Of a stretch of 64,000 nt of DNA, positions 1 through 9,228 are shown one piece after another. Location of the stretch: NCBI GenBank assembly GCA_964565415.1, contig CAZMEX010000007.1, positions 28,394-92,393 of the forward strand. The letters run 5' to 3'. Position 1 is the stretch's first letter, and every line of letters starts with the position of its first letter. Source of the stretch: JAIOSM01 sp964565415 (GTDB taxonomy: Bacteria > Desulfobacterota > Desulfobacteria > Desulfobacterales > Desulfobacteraceae). The position numbers were made by a program, and so were the translations under genes. The notes below the pieces were generated by a model, which saw only the letters and a program-made list of their open reading frames with translations, was not told where the DNA came from and made no database searches.

Positions 1-1
1 T

Positions 2-1009
2 TTTATTTTATTATCTGTGGATTATCTTACCAAATTAGACCTTTTTATTGAAAGCAGTGCAACTATTTATCAAACCTTTGGATATGTTTTATTAAGAGCT
101 CCCATAATGCTGGTCTGGCTTATACCTTCGGTGATAGTGCTCTCTGTTATTGTTGTGTTCGGGCTTATGAATAAAAACAATGAACTTATCGCCATAAAAT
201 CTGGTGGCATCAGTGTATACTATCTTGTAAGACCGGTTATTATTTCAGGCATTGTTTTAATCATAATTGTTTTTGCCCTGCAGGAGACAATAGTGCCCAT
301 GACCAAAGCAAAGTCCGTGGAAATGAAATATAGTACTATTAAGGGGAGAAAAAAAATCCATAGAACCAGAAAAGATATCTGGATAAGACAGGACAATGTT
401 ATTGTCCATATTAATTATTTTAACCCCAGGGATAAAACAATTGCTGGTGTGATCCTGACAGAGCTTGATAAAGATTTTAATATCAGTAAAAGAGTCGATG
501 CTCAAAAAGGTGTTTATAAGAATAAAAGATGGTTGTTTTCAAAAGTTTTAGAACAGATATATAATAAAGATGATCAAGATTATATAGTCAAGTCATATGA
601 AAACAAAGAGTGTTCAATGGAGTTGTTGCCTGCAGATCTTGAGCAAATTGTAAAAAAATCAGATGAGATGAGTATGTCTGAGCTGGCAGATTATATTAAT
701 AGAGTTGAAGGTGAAGGGTATGATGCAACAACCTATCGAGTGGACTTTTATAGTAAAACAGCATTGCCGTTTCTCTGCCTTTTAATGACAATGATTGGTG
801 CAGCCCTTGGAATGAGAGACATTGTCAAGGAGAATATGCCCCTGGGTGTTGCTGTGGGTATAGGTATCTGTTTTTTATATTGGATTCTACATGGGTTCTG
901 CATCTCCCTTGGATACGGCAAAGTCTTACCTCCATTCATCAGTGCCTGGATAGCAAATATATTTTTCTTTTTCTTTGCACTTTTATTTTTGATTACTGTG
1001 GATGATTAA
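2..1009 (+). CDS. lptG: LPS export permease LptG (LptF/LptG family), 5' end outside the window
   Basis: Inner-membrane permease of the LptBFG transporter that extracts lipopolysaccharide from the inner membrane toward the periplasmic Lpt bridge. The frame is already open at base 2. A GTG at 17 gives 330 residues, but family members carry about 25 more residues with a first membrane helix, so the true start lies upstream of the window. Hydrophobic segments lie near residues 25-50, 70-90, 240-260, 265-290 and 300-325 (from the GTG), with a soluble periplasmic stretch between the second and third. This is the YjgP/YjgQ layout. The stop overlaps the lpxK start by one base (TAATG), pointing to co-translation with a lipid A gene. 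LptG rather than LptF is preferred from the C-terminal helix and length; the family call is firmer than the paralogue call. Confidence 0.85.
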   Translation, partial: FILLSVDYLTKLDLFIESSATIYQTFGYVLLRAPIMLVWLIPSVIVLSVIVVFGLMNKNNELIAIKSGGISVYYLVRPVIISGIVLIIIVFALQETIVPMTKAKSVEMKYSTIKGRKKIHRTRKDIWIRQDNVIVHINYFNPRDKTIAGVILTELDKDFNISKRVDAQKGVYKNKRWLFSKVLEQIYNKDDQDYIVKSYENKECSMELLPADLEQIVKKSDEMSMSELADYINRVEGEGYDATTYRVDFYSKTALPFLCLLMTMIGAALGMRDIVKENMPLGVAVGIGICFLYWILHGFCISLGYGKVLPPFISAWIANIFFFFFALLFLITVDD

Positions 1010-2145
1010 TGAAACAGCAATTATTAATAAAAATAGAAAAAATAATGAAAAGCGATGTTGATAAATCACGTTTTTTTTCTTTTCAATTCCTGCTCTTGGT
1101 TTGCTCTAAACTTTATTTTATAGGTCTGAAGATAAGAAATTTATTGTATATGTTAAATTTTATCAAACAAAACAGACTTCCCTGTTTTGTTATCAGTGTT
1201 GGGAACATCACGGTTGGTGGAACCGGGAAAACACCCATGACTATTTATATAGCAAATGTTTTAAAAAAACTTGGCTTTAAGCCTGCAATTGTGACCCGCG
1301 GCTATAAGGGGAACTATAAAGATGCATCTTCTATCGTAAGTGACGGCTCAAATTTTTTTTTGAATGTGCAGGAGGCTGGTGATGAAGCAGTCATGATGGC
1401 AGACGATCTAAAGATTCCGGTTGTTGTGGGCAAGAGCAGATATCAGGCAGGCAAACTTGCAATTGCCAGGTTTAATCCCGATGTGATTATTCTGGATGAT
1501 GCTTTTCAGCATATTGCTTTGAAAAGAGACCTTGATTTATTGCTTTGTGATTCAAGTAGGCCCTTGGGAAATTTTCAACTTATACCAAGGGGGCAATTAA
1601 GGGAGCCTGCCTATGAAATTCAGCGCTGCGATGCTGTTATCTTAACAAGGTCAGATAAAACCCAGAAGCCTGATTTCAAAAAATACAATGGGATGAAATC
1701 AAATCTTTTTAAATCCAAGCAATTGTTTCACTGTTTTCATTCTCCATCTATTTTAAATTTCATTAATTGTGAATCATCTTTTGACCATAACAATTTGAAT
1801 ATCACAGGTTTTCTGTTTTCAGGAATTGCTGACAACTCAGATTTTAAATCAACCTGCCTAGGTATGGGTGTTATAGTCAAAGGCGTTTCAGAGTTCCCAG
1901 ATCACCACTGGTATACAAAAAAAGAGTTAAAGGAGATATATGAGAACTATATTGAAAGTGGTGCAGATTATCTTGTTACAACCCAGAAAGATTATATTAA
2001 AATTAAAGAGCTGATATCTGATTTTCCCTTATCTATCAGCCTGGTCGTTATTGGGATTGAAATCAGGTTTAAAACAGAGCATGGGGATAAGTTTGCAAAC
2101 CTTATTAAAACAAGTTTCAATACATATCTGAACAGGAAAGAATAG
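1009..2145 (+). CDS. lpxK: Tetraacyldisaccharide 4'-kinase LpxK
   Basis: Phosphorylates the 4' position of the tetraacyl disaccharide to give lipid IVA, at the cytoplasmic face of the inner membrane. The 378-residue length is slightly above the usual 320-350. It has an N-terminal hydrophobic anchor (about residues 24-50), a P-loop GGTGKTP at 70-76, the conserved VTRGYKG, and DDAFQH near residue 163. A LIPRGQLREP block follows, also typical of LpxK. The ATG overlaps the lptG stop. The next gene converges from the other strand 27 bases downstream. The C-terminal third (after about residue 240) is less conserved but keeps the DHHWY motif expected for the family. Assignment is secure. Confidence 0.95.
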   Translation: MKQQLLIKIEKIMKSDVDKSRFFSFQFLLLVCSKLYFIGLKIRNLLYMLNFIKQNRLPCFVISVGNITVGGTGKTPMTIYIANVLKKLGFKPAIVTRGYKGNYKDASSIVSDGSNFFLNVQEAGDEAVMMADDLKIPVVVGKSRYQAGKLAIARFNPDVIILDDAFQHIALKRDLDLLLCDSSRPLGNFQLIPRGQLREPAYEIQRCDAVILTRSDKTQKPDFKKYNGMKSNLFKSKQLFHCFHSPSILNFINCESSFDHNNLNITGFLFSGIADNSDFKSTCLGMGVIVKGVSEFPDHHWYTKKELKEIYENYIESGADYLVTTQKDYIKIKELISDFPLSISLVVIGIEIRFKTEHGDKFANLIKTSFNTYLNRKE

Positions 2146-2171
2146 ACAGAAAAGAGCAGGTGCCCGTCAGA

Positions 2172-3071
2172 TTATTTTATCAATAATCTACTATAGGGGC
2201 GTGGTTTCCACCTATTATAATACCATGGATATTGTTCCGGGTACTCCCTGATCATATCTTCAACAATGGTCATGAATTGCTGGGCAAGAGTTTCAATATC
2301 CTTTATATTATCCCCGGTTTTATTTATTTTGACTTCCGGGCAGAAAATTACTTTAAAATGATTCTTTTCTCTGACAAGAAAAATTGGTACAACCGGAACT
2401 CCTGCCTGTAAAGCTAATCTGGCTATATTTTTATTTACTATTATTCTGGAACCAAAAAAATTAACAACAACCCCTTTTTCTGCAGGCACTCTTTTGTCAA
2501 TTATCAACGCAACATTGCCATTATTTTTAAAGGCATTATTAATACCTTGTAATGCCTTATTTATGGGAAACAGGTTTGATGTTTTGAATCTTAGCCTTTT
2601 TTCCTTCATAAAGCGGTCAAAAATTTCAGGTTTGATGGGCTGGTAGACAGAGTGCCAGTTTATTTTCTCTTTTTCCAGAAAAGGTACAAACAATTCCCAA
2701 ACTCCAAAATGACTTGTAATAAAAAAAGTTGCTTTTTTGCTTTGTTTAATCTTCTCCAGTATATCCTGCCCTGCAACTTCAAACCATTTATCAGATTCCT
2801 CAAGATTCATACAGATTCCCCAAAGGACTTCAAACATGCTCTGGCAAAAATGCACAAAATTTTTCCTGATCAGCTTATCAGCATCTTTTTTACTGATATT
2901 TTTATTTAATTTTGTAGTTATATTTTTAAAGGCTTTTCTTTTTCGTTTCTTATCCAAAAAGAACCAGATATATCCCATTAAACCAAAAAGCTTCAAACCA
3001 AATTTGTGGGGCAGGTGTCCTGTTAAAAAAGCAAAGGTTTTTAGTAAAGAGTAGGTTATTTCATTAATCAT
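2172..3071 (-). CDS. LpxL/HtrB-type lipid A acyltransferase
   Basis: Member of the lysophospholipid acyltransferase superfamily, LpxL/LpxM (HtrB/MsbB) branch, which adds secondary acyl chains to Kdo-lipid A at the inner membrane. The catalytic HX4(D/E) motif is present as HFGVWE (His121, Glu126), after an N-terminal hydrophobic segment (about residues 20-40). The C-terminal YPEQYPWYYNRWKPRP block is typical of the family. At 299 residues it has normal length. It is the downstream partner of a glycosyltransferase gene with which it shares an ATGA overlap. It is one of three such genes in the window (see 4813 and 15107), so the acyl position served cannot be assigned. Confidence 0.85.
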   Translation of the reverse strand: MINEITYSLLKTFAFLTGHLPHKFGLKLFGLMGYIWFFLDKKRKRKAFKNITTKLNKNISKKDADKLIRKNFVHFCQSMFEVLWGICMNLEESDKWFEVAGQDILEKIKQSKKATFFITSHFGVWELFVPFLEKEKINWHSVYQPIKPEIFDRFMKEKRLRFKTSNLFPINKALQGINNAFKNNGNVALIIDKRVPAEKGVVVNFFGSRIIVNKNIARLALQAGVPVVPIFLVREKNHFKVIFCPEVKINKTGDNIKDIETLAQQFMTIVEDMIREYPEQYPWYYNRWKPRPYSRLLIK

Positions 3072-4057
3072 TTAGACTCCAGAGTATCACATATTATTTT
3101 ATAAAGCTTGTCAAAAACGTATGTCTGATCGTACAGGTATGCTTTTTCATGGGCGACGGAACCCATTTTTTCTCTTAAGTCACCATCTTCAATCAATTTA
3201 GATAACTGATCTTCCCATTCATCCAGAGAACTTGCCCATAAGCCATGTGTACCATTTTCAATAACATCGCAATTCATGCCCACAGGAGAACAGATGCTGG
3301 GGATTCCAACTGCCAGGTACTGAATTAATTTAAAACTGCATTTGCCATTTGACCATGGGGTATCATCCAGGGGCATAAGTCCAATATCAAAACTTATAAG
3401 ATCATCAACTTCATCATCATATTGCCACTCTTTTTTTTCCACGGGTAAATTGTCGCAATCAAGAAATGCATCAGCAACGATTTTTAGTTTCAGGTGCTTA
3501 TATTTTTTCCCAAGCTTGTTAAATACCGGGATTAATGTCTTAAGATATTTTAGGGTGGATTTACTTCCTATCCAGCCCAGGGTAACCTTGTCAGGTTTTT
3601 CAAGATAGTGCTTCTTCTTATATTTGGATATATCAAGAGTGGTTGGCAGGACAATGATATTACCAGGGTCTGTATATTTTTCAGCCAGGCTTTTTAAATA
3701 TGAATTTCCTGTAATGACAACATCGCAAGCCTTTATCATACTTGCAAATTTTAGCTTTCGTGAAAAAGAGTGATAGGGGTCTGAAGATTTAAATAATATT
3801 GCATCATCAAAATCAAAAATAACCTTGCATGGTCTAAAAAACAAAAACAGGCTCTCCCATGGCTGTATTAACTTTCTGCGCACTATAACAATATCTGATA
3901 AAGATGCTTTCCAGATGGAAATAAGCCGGCTGAAAAAACCAGATTTGACTTGTACTGAAAAGAGATCAACCTCTTTTTTTTCTGCAAAAAGAGGCAAATA
4001 TTGTTTATAACGGTAAAACAATCCAGCTTGATCATGGACAAGGTAACAAAGTCTCAT
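3068..4057 (-). CDS. Glycosyltransferase, GT4-like (GT-B fold)
   Basis: Likely adds a sugar to an LPS or other envelope glycan; donor and acceptor are unknown. It has a Rossmann-like N-terminal half with an ADVVIVR-type segment and a C-terminal nucleotide-sugar half. The second half contains an LGWIGSKST segment and the region around SFDIGLMPLDDTPWSNGKCSF, followed by QYLAVGIPSI, which are characteristic of GT4-type enzymes. An earlier in-frame ATG at 4096 would overlap the upstream methyltransferase by 26 bases. I prefer the ATG at 4057 because it begins directly with the conserved first beta strand (RLCYLVHDQAG), has AAGG about 11 bases upstream and leaves a 13-base gap. It overlaps the next acyltransferase by four bases. 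Confidence 0.8.
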   Translation of the reverse strand: MRLCYLVHDQAGLFYRYKQYLPLFAEKKEVDLFSVQVKSGFFSRLISIWKASLSDIVIVRRKLIQPWESLFLFFRPCKVIFDFDDAILFKSSDPYHSFSRKLKFASMIKACDVVITGNSYLKSLAEKYTDPGNIIVLPTTLDISKYKKKHYLEKPDKVTLGWIGSKSTLKYLKTLIPVFNKLGKKYKHLKLKIVADAFLDCDNLPVEKKEWQYDDEVDDLISFDIGLMPLDDTPWSNGKCSFKLIQYLAVGIPSICSPVGMNCDVIENGTHGLWASSLDEWEDQLSKLIEDGDLREKMGSVAHEKAYLYDQTYVFDKLYKIICDTLESK

Positions 4058-4070
4058 AGGATTTTTTACC

Positions 4071-4757
4071 TTAATCTTGCTTTGATGTGTCTGCAATCAC
4101 ACCAGTCATGTTAATCATTGTTGGAGTGAGAATATATCTGTAACCAGTAAGCCAGTTTAAAATACCTATTTTGGATACCAACTTAAGTATTGTTACAGTG
4201 ATACCACGGAGAAAATTACCTTTTTTTACTTGGGCTTTAAAACTGAATTTAATTTTTCCCAATTCAGTATCAGCTTGATAAAACTCAAGTTTTTTTGATG
4301 TGGATGCTAAAATATGGGTTTGATCAAACTCAAGCTCAGGAAAAAGTTTTTTAATACCCTGGGGAGTAAAACGCCAATAATCCGATGGGAAACCATGAAA
4401 CTTCCAGGCAAAAGGTACTGACAAACATATTCTTCCGCCGGGTTTTAACAGACGTGTTAAGTTTTCAGCCATTAAAAACGGTTGATCACAATGTTCCATG
4501 ACACTCATGCAAAAAATTGTTCCAAAACGCAGACCCTTAAGCTTTTTATCAATCTGTTCAAAACTTTGTGAAAAATTAATAACAATATCAACACCGGAGC
4601 CCTCCAGCATATCAGCACCCATATACGTGTCTCTATTTGAAAAGATTGATCTTATGGGCTGATCTCCCCCGTAATCCTTTGAACCAACTTCAAGATAGGG
4701 TCCTGTAAACTCATTTTCAAATTTTTTAATATAGATTAATTGGTTTTCATCACCCAT
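4071..4757 (-). CDS. Class I SAM-dependent methyltransferase
   Basis: Predicted methyltransferase with the Methyltransf_11-like fold. Motif I is YLEVGSKDYGG (about residues 19-29). The acidic strand-2 region follows near the GADMLEGSGVD stretch, and the SVMEHCDQP and LLKPGGRI segments of motifs II and III lie around residues 85-110. At 228 residues it is a minimal catalytic domain with a basic C-terminal tail (about 170-205) that could touch membranes. It sits in a short leftward operon with a glycosyltransferase and a lipid A-type acyltransferase, so a glycan or lipid substrate is plausible, but none can be named from sequence. Confidence 0.8.
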   Translation of the reverse strand: MGDENQLIYIKKFENEFTGPYLEVGSKDYGGDQPIRSIFSNRDTYMGADMLEGSGVDIVINFSQSFEQIDKKLKGLRFGTIFCMSVMEHCDQPFLMAENLTRLLKPGGRICLSVPFAWKFHGFPSDYWRFTPQGIKKLFPELEFDQTHILASTSKKLEFYQADTELGKIKFSFKAQVKKGNFLRGITVTILKLVSKIGILNWLTGYRYILTPTMINMTGVIADTSKQD

Positions 4758-4812
4758 GTGAAATCATTTCCTTATTAAAAATTAAACTATTTATAAATTT
4801 TTTATACTAATA

Positions 4813-5673
4813 TTATTTTTCTTTATAATGGGATTGATAGTAATATGATAGCACAGTTGGTCCATAAGCTCCTAAATATTGTTCAGGGTATTTCAGGAGA
4901 TAATATTCCAATATTTTTGCATACTTTGCAATTATGGCATTGTATTCCATCTTCCCATGAATCCAGTTATTATTAATAGGTTCTCTAAATATTAAGGTAA
5001 TTTTACCTTTTTTATAGAAGTGAAAAAAAGGAATAATTTTAGACTCTGCCCTGTGGGCAAAATAAATCATCCCAGTTGGGAATCTCATTTTTACACCTAA
5101 ACAGGTTACTTCTTCTCCTGATCTGCCTTCAGCAGCATCAGCAGGATGATATATTATACCTTCAGATTCCAAAGTATCCAATATCCTTTTTTTGTATGTT
5201 ATTAAAGGGGAAGGTTCATGAACAAAAATGGTGTTTTCCTCCCGGTCATAATATTTATATTTTGAGTGTTTTGATCCCCTTACACTCTCTCCTCCCTTTA
5301 AGGTGGTTATATTGTATCCCATGGCTCTGAGAGCATTAAAACTTAAATGGGGATTTCCCAGATGTGCTGCCATCAAGACAACTCCCTTTTTTTCTTTTAT
5401 TGCCTGCTCAAGATGGTGAATGCCTTTTATATCCACATATTGTTTTATATATTGTTCATCCATATGGGGTATTAGATACTTCTGGATTTTTCTTACTCCT
5501 TTTAACTCGGCAATACCCCGTACAATTTTTTTTATTTTCCCAGGGTTTTTCTGGTTAAACAAAATAGCAGCTTTGCCTTCAATGTCCTCTCTCCATTTTT
5601 TTTGTCGATAATAATAAAAAAAGGAGAATACTGCAGGATAATTGAAAAACAGTTTGTATAAAAACCACTTCAC
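4813..5673 (-). CDS. LpxL-like acyltransferase with altered catalytic motif
   Basis: Belongs to the LpxL/HtrB lysophospholipid acyltransferase family by its N-terminal hydrophobic region (residues 5-22), the central block around residues 98-112, the HPADAAEG and FAHRAESKIIP segments, and a C-terminal YPEQYLGAYGP block that parallels YPEQWFWVHNRW in true LpxL. The catalytic HX4(D/E) motif reads HLGNPH (His104 to His109): the acid is replaced by histidine. The start is GTG at 5673, with a very strong AGGAGGGGG a few bases upstream. It is 286 residues long. It may acylate another lipid, or use a different acid. The gene is alone between a methyltransferase operon and a divergent gene. Confidence 0.7.
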   Translation of the reverse strand: MKWFLYKLFFNYPAVFSFFYYYRQKKWREDIEGKAAILFNQKNPGKIKKIVRGIAELKGVRKIQKYLIPHMDEQYIKQYVDIKGIHHLEQAIKEKKGVVLMAAHLGNPHLSFNALRAMGYNITTLKGGESVRGSKHSKYKYYDREENTIFVHEPSPLITYKKRILDTLESEGIIYHPADAAEGRSGEEVTCLGVKMRFPTGMIYFAHRAESKIIPFFHFYKKGKITLIFREPINNNWIHGKMEYNAIIAKYAKILEYYLLKYPEQYLGAYGPTVLSYYYQSHYKEK

Positions 5674-5870
5674 TAACCCCCTCCTTTTTTTATGGATATT
5701 TTTAAAAAATTATACGTCCTTATACCAACCTGTGCAGGTTTTTTCAACTCAAACAGCAGAGTACATTACAACTGATTTTTATGGACATAAGTTATAAATT
5801 GTAATAACTTCAAAATAAAATTTAAAATCATTATTAAAACATCAGGTGTTTTTATGAACCAGGGGGATAG

Positions 5871-6611
5871 ATGATCAAGAGTGATAATAGTTCTGACAAC
5901 CAGAAAGTTGTTCCAAAAGCAAGGGGCATTATCCACAAAGTCATAATTGAGTGGTTTTCAAATCAGCCCCGGGGAAAGCTTCTGGATGCACCTGCAGGTT
6001 ACGGTCATTTGTCAATGAGACTTAAAGAGCTTGGGTATAAAGTTGTTTGTGGCGAGATAGAACCCCAGATATTTAAGGCACAAGAGATTAAATGCATATT
6101 TACTGATTTAAACAGAAATATAGAGGCACCTGATAAGTCATTTGATTATATATGTTGTGTTGACGGTTTAGAACATATGACTGACCCCTATAGGGCTGTG
6201 GAAGAATTTTCGCGGGTGTTAAAACCAGGCGGCATTGGTGTTTTCAGTATTCCAAATTATTCCAACATTGAAAAGCGGTTCAAATTTTTCCTCAAGGGTT
6301 CATTAACCAAACCCAAAACCATGGATGATTATGACAAATCCGGGCGTAATCTGTTTAATTTTCACAATTCGCCCCTGACCATAACCCTTCTTGATCTTAT
6401 TTTCAGCATCAATAACCTGAAAGTTGAAACAATACTTCGTGATAAAATAAAGTTGAAACAATATCTCTTTTTGCCAGTTGTCTTTGCAATGAAAACAGCA
6501 GCTTTTTTGTCTTCAAAAAAAGCATCCTTAAAAAACAGATATGACATAACCTTGAAAAACAGGGTTATCCTTGGTGGAAATACTTTGATATTTATTGTGC
6601 GTAAAAAGTAA
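5871..6611 (+). CDS. Class I SAM-dependent methyltransferase (Methyltransf_11 type)
   Basis: Predicted SAM methyltransferase of unknown substrate. Motif I is LLDAPAGYGHLS (about residues 38-49), the acidic residue binding the ribose is in VVCGEIEPQ, and VDGLEHMTDP and RVLKPGG lie around residues 97-125. The C-terminal third carries a hydrophobic stretch that may bind membrane lipid. An AGGGGGA sits just before the ATG. It lies 197 bases from the divergent acyltransferase gene and 123 bases before a rightward glycosyltransferase pair, fitting a role in modifying surface glycans or their lipid carrier. Confidence 0.8.
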   Translation: MIKSDNSSDNQKVVPKARGIIHKVIIEWFSNQPRGKLLDAPAGYGHLSMRLKELGYKVVCGEIEPQIFKAQEIKCIFTDLNRNIEAPDKSFDYICCVDGLEHMTDPYRAVEEFSRVLKPGGIGVFSIPNYSNIEKRFKFFLKGSLTKPKTMDDYDKSGRNLFNFHNSPLTITLLDLIFSINNLKVETILRDKIKLKQYLFLPVVFAMKTAAFLSSKKASLKNRYDITLKNRVILGGNTLIFIVRKK

Positions 6612-6734
6612 TGGGAGTACTCCATGTTTTATAAAATTCCATGCTTTATAAAATTATTGCAACTCAAGAGCTGCTTTGTTAATATGCATTGATTTTAATT
6701 TTTGTACAGGACCTGAATATCAAAGAAACATATT

Positions 6735-7613
6735 ATGTCTGAAGCCAAAGTCACTATACTTATTCCTAATTATAAAACTTTAAAACTTACCAAACTTTGT
6801 CTAAGACTCATAAGAAAGCACACTGATTCTACAATGGCTCATGTGATTGTAATTGATAACGACTCTAAAGATGAATCAATTCAATATTTAAGATCACTTA
6901 AATGGATTGAACTTATTGAGAGAAAAAGAGTTAAAGGAGAGATCCCTGCCATGTCACATTCAAGAGCTCTTGACTTGGCTCTTAAACGTGTCAGTACACC
7001 ATATGTTCTTTCAATTCATACTGATACTTTTGTTAAAAATTCTTTCTGGCTTAATGCCTTGATAAGGGAGATGGAAAAAGATCCAGATATTGCAGGAGTC
7101 GGATCATGGAAACTTGAAGACCCTCCATCTTTTTATAAACGAGTTTGGAAAATCATTGAGTTTAGAATAAGAGAGGCTGTATACCGCATTACAAAAAATG
7201 AAAAACAGCTTTATCATGTTCTGTCCCAGAAAAAGAGTGGATATTATGATCTGTTTCACAAGGGCAGTTTAAATATCAATTATAATGACAAGGAATATTA
7301 TTACCTGAGAAGCCATTGTGCACTTTTCCGCATGGATTTGATAAGAAAATATCAGCTTACTTTCAGTGCAGAGGGGAAAACAGCAGGTTCTCATATGCAC
7401 TCTGTTTTGATGCAGAATAATCATAAAATGGTTTTTCTCTCCATTGGTTTTTTAAGCAGATACCTTGTGCATCTGAATCATGCAACAATGGTACTTCACT
7501 CTGAATTTGGAATCACAAACAGGACCCGCCGCAAAGGATTAAAAAGGATTAAAAAAGAATTGCAGCACCTTAAATCAGATAAAATTTTAAAGGATACTTC
7601 TCTTGATTATTGA
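6735..7613 (+). CDS. Family 2 glycosyltransferase
   Basis: GT-A fold glycosyltransferase, probably acting on a surface glycan. It starts with the family's first strand and loop (VTILIPNYKTLKL, residues 5-17). The metal-binding aspartate region appears as IHTDTF near residue 96, and the aspartate of the first conserved pair is in VIDNDS (about 39-44). The GVGSWKL segment near residue 120 is also usual for GT2 enzymes. The C-terminal basic tail (RTRRKGLKRIKKE) is positively charged and may sit at the membrane. The stop lies 11 bases inside the next gene, so the two are translationally coupled. Confidence 0.82.
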   Translation: MSEAKVTILIPNYKTLKLTKLCLRLIRKHTDSTMAHVIVIDNDSKDESIQYLRSLKWIELIERKRVKGEIPAMSHSRALDLALKRVSTPYVLSIHTDTFVKNSFWLNALIREMEKDPDIAGVGSWKLEDPPSFYKRVWKIIEFRIREAVYRITKNEKQLYHVLSQKKSGYYDLFHKGSLNINYNDKEYYYLRSHCALFRMDLIRKYQLTFSAEGKTAGSHMHSVLMQNNHKMVFLSIGFLSRYLVHLNHATMVLHSEFGITNRTRRKGLKRIKKELQHLKSDKILKDTSLDY

Positions 7614-9207
7614 TAAAATTAGAAGATTGGGAAAAACATTGGATACTGCAGATGATTTAAGTGATAATAAAAATATTTGGGTCTATTTAGGCATCCCGAT
7701 TTTTATCTCATTGTTGATAAAGCTTATCCTGCTTTCAGTGTTATTTAACAGCCCGATTAATAATGATGGCACATTGTATATCCATGCAGCCCAGCAATAT
7801 GCCATGGGTAACTTTGCAGAAGGTTTGAGGCTTTATCCCATGCCAACATATCCCCTGCTCCTTGTCCTTGTGCATGCAATAATTCCTGACTGGATTTTTG
7901 CAGGATTTTTTATTTCTCTTCTCAGTATTGTGCTTGTTACAATTCCATTATATTATTTAACAGAGTCGATGTTCAATGCCAAAGCAGGCTTCTGGGCATG
8001 CATGGTTCTTGCTGTTCTTCCCAGAATGAACTACTGGTCTTTGGATTTAATGCGTGACCCTCTATTTTTGCTGCTCATTATTTCCTCTATCTTCTTTGCC
8101 CAGGGTGCTATTGTTGAAAAAAAATACTCTTTTTTCATGGCAGCATTTGTTTTTGCATGGAGTGCTACTCTTCTCAGAATTGAAGGCGTGGTTTTTATTG
8201 CTTTTTATTTTATAGCTTTACTCCATGCAGCAGTTTTTAATAAGGAAAACAGATCTTACTATTTTTCCATGCTGATGATATGGGCAGGCATTCCCATTGG
8301 TATTGCATTGTTGGTATTGTTATCAGGCGGAGTAAGAAGCATGGCAGTTAACAGGTTTGATTTTGTGATTAGAGAATTGATTGATTTGTTCAGTGGTGGA
8401 TTTTTAAGAAGATCATCAGAAATTTATCAGTTTTTATCAGATGCTGGAACACGTAAGCCATTTTTTGAAGGTCACTACAGTTTTGCTTCACTCTGCAAAC
8501 ATTTTATGCCTCTTATTTATATGCTGGGTCTGGTGCAGATATTTGTAAAAATACTGTTTCCTCTCTCCTTTATACCTCTTTATGCAGGCATAAGGGATAA
8601 AACAAATTCTTCAGGTTATTCTGGTAAGTTTATATTATGGACAGGAGTTTTGTTTGTTGGGTTTAGTTATTATTTTTTAGTTAAACATGATTTGATTGCA
8701 ACAAGATATTTAATAGTTCCTGCATTTTTACTTCTTCCCTGGGTTGGCTTGGGGATAAACAGGTTATGGATGAATAGAAACCATTTTTCCCATAAAAAAC
8801 TTGTACTCTTTTTAATTTTTATTATTATTTTTGTGCCAACATTAAAAACCTTTAGTTTAGTAAAATCTAAAGACACCACAACTTACAGGACCATAAAATG
8901 GCTTGTGAAAAATGATAAGATTGGCAGAGTACCAATTGTTGTAAATGATAATATAGACTCTTTTTATATTGATCTTGCAGCAGAGGAAAAAGGTGACTAT
9001 ATATGGAAGACTTACTATCACGACAAAAATAAAATTGCTGGGAGTATTGAAATGTTTGCAAAAACAAAGAGGGCCCAACTAATTATTTTAAAGGTTAAAA
9101 AAAGACATATAGATAAGATTGAGAACTTTAAAGCCTATAAAAAAATAAAATCATTTGCCGGCAATAGTTACACAACGTTTATTTACAGTAAAGCAGTTGA
9201 GAATTAA
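7603..9207 (+). CDS. ArnT/PMT-type integral membrane glycosyltransferase
   Basis: Polytopic membrane glycosyltransferase (GT-C fold; GT39/GT83-like) that would transfer a sugar from a polyprenyl-phosphate carrier on the periplasmic side. Around ten hydrophobic segments are visible (near residues 30-50, 90-115, 125-145, 150-170, 175-205, 220-240, 315-335, 345-365, 370-390, 405-420). The first periplasmic loop has the NNDGTLYIHAAQ motif, with the acidic residue expected for the family. The C-terminal 110 residues form a soluble domain. The start is TTG at 7603, 11 bases inside the previous gene, supported by AAAGGA eight bases upstream and the absence of any nearby ATG. Substrate unknown. Confidence 0.8.
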   Translation: MIIDKIRRLGKTLDTADDLSDNKNIWVYLGIPIFISLLIKLILLSVLFNSPINNDGTLYIHAAQQYAMGNFAEGLRLYPMPTYPLLLVLVHAIIPDWIFAGFFISLLSIVLVTIPLYYLTESMFNAKAGFWACMVLAVLPRMNYWSLDLMRDPLFLLLIISSIFFAQGAIVEKKYSFFMAAFVFAWSATLLRIEGVVFIAFYFIALLHAAVFNKENRSYYFSMLMIWAGIPIGIALLVLLSGGVRSMAVNRFDFVIRELIDLFSGGFLRRSSEIYQFLSDAGTRKPFFEGHYSFASLCKHFMPLIYMLGLVQIFVKILFPLSFIPLYAGIRDKTNSSGYSGKFILWTGVLFVGFSYYFLVKHDLIATRYLIVPAFLLLPWVGLGINRLWMNRNHFSHKKLVLFLIFIIIFVPTLKTFSLVKSKDTTTYRTIKWLVKNDKIGRVPIVVNDNIDSFYIDLAAEEKGDYIWKTYYHDKNKIAGSIEMFAKTKRAQLIILKVKKRHIDKIENFKAYKKIKSFAGNSYTTFIYSKAVEN

Positions 9208-9228
9208 TTAAAATTTGAAAAATTTATC

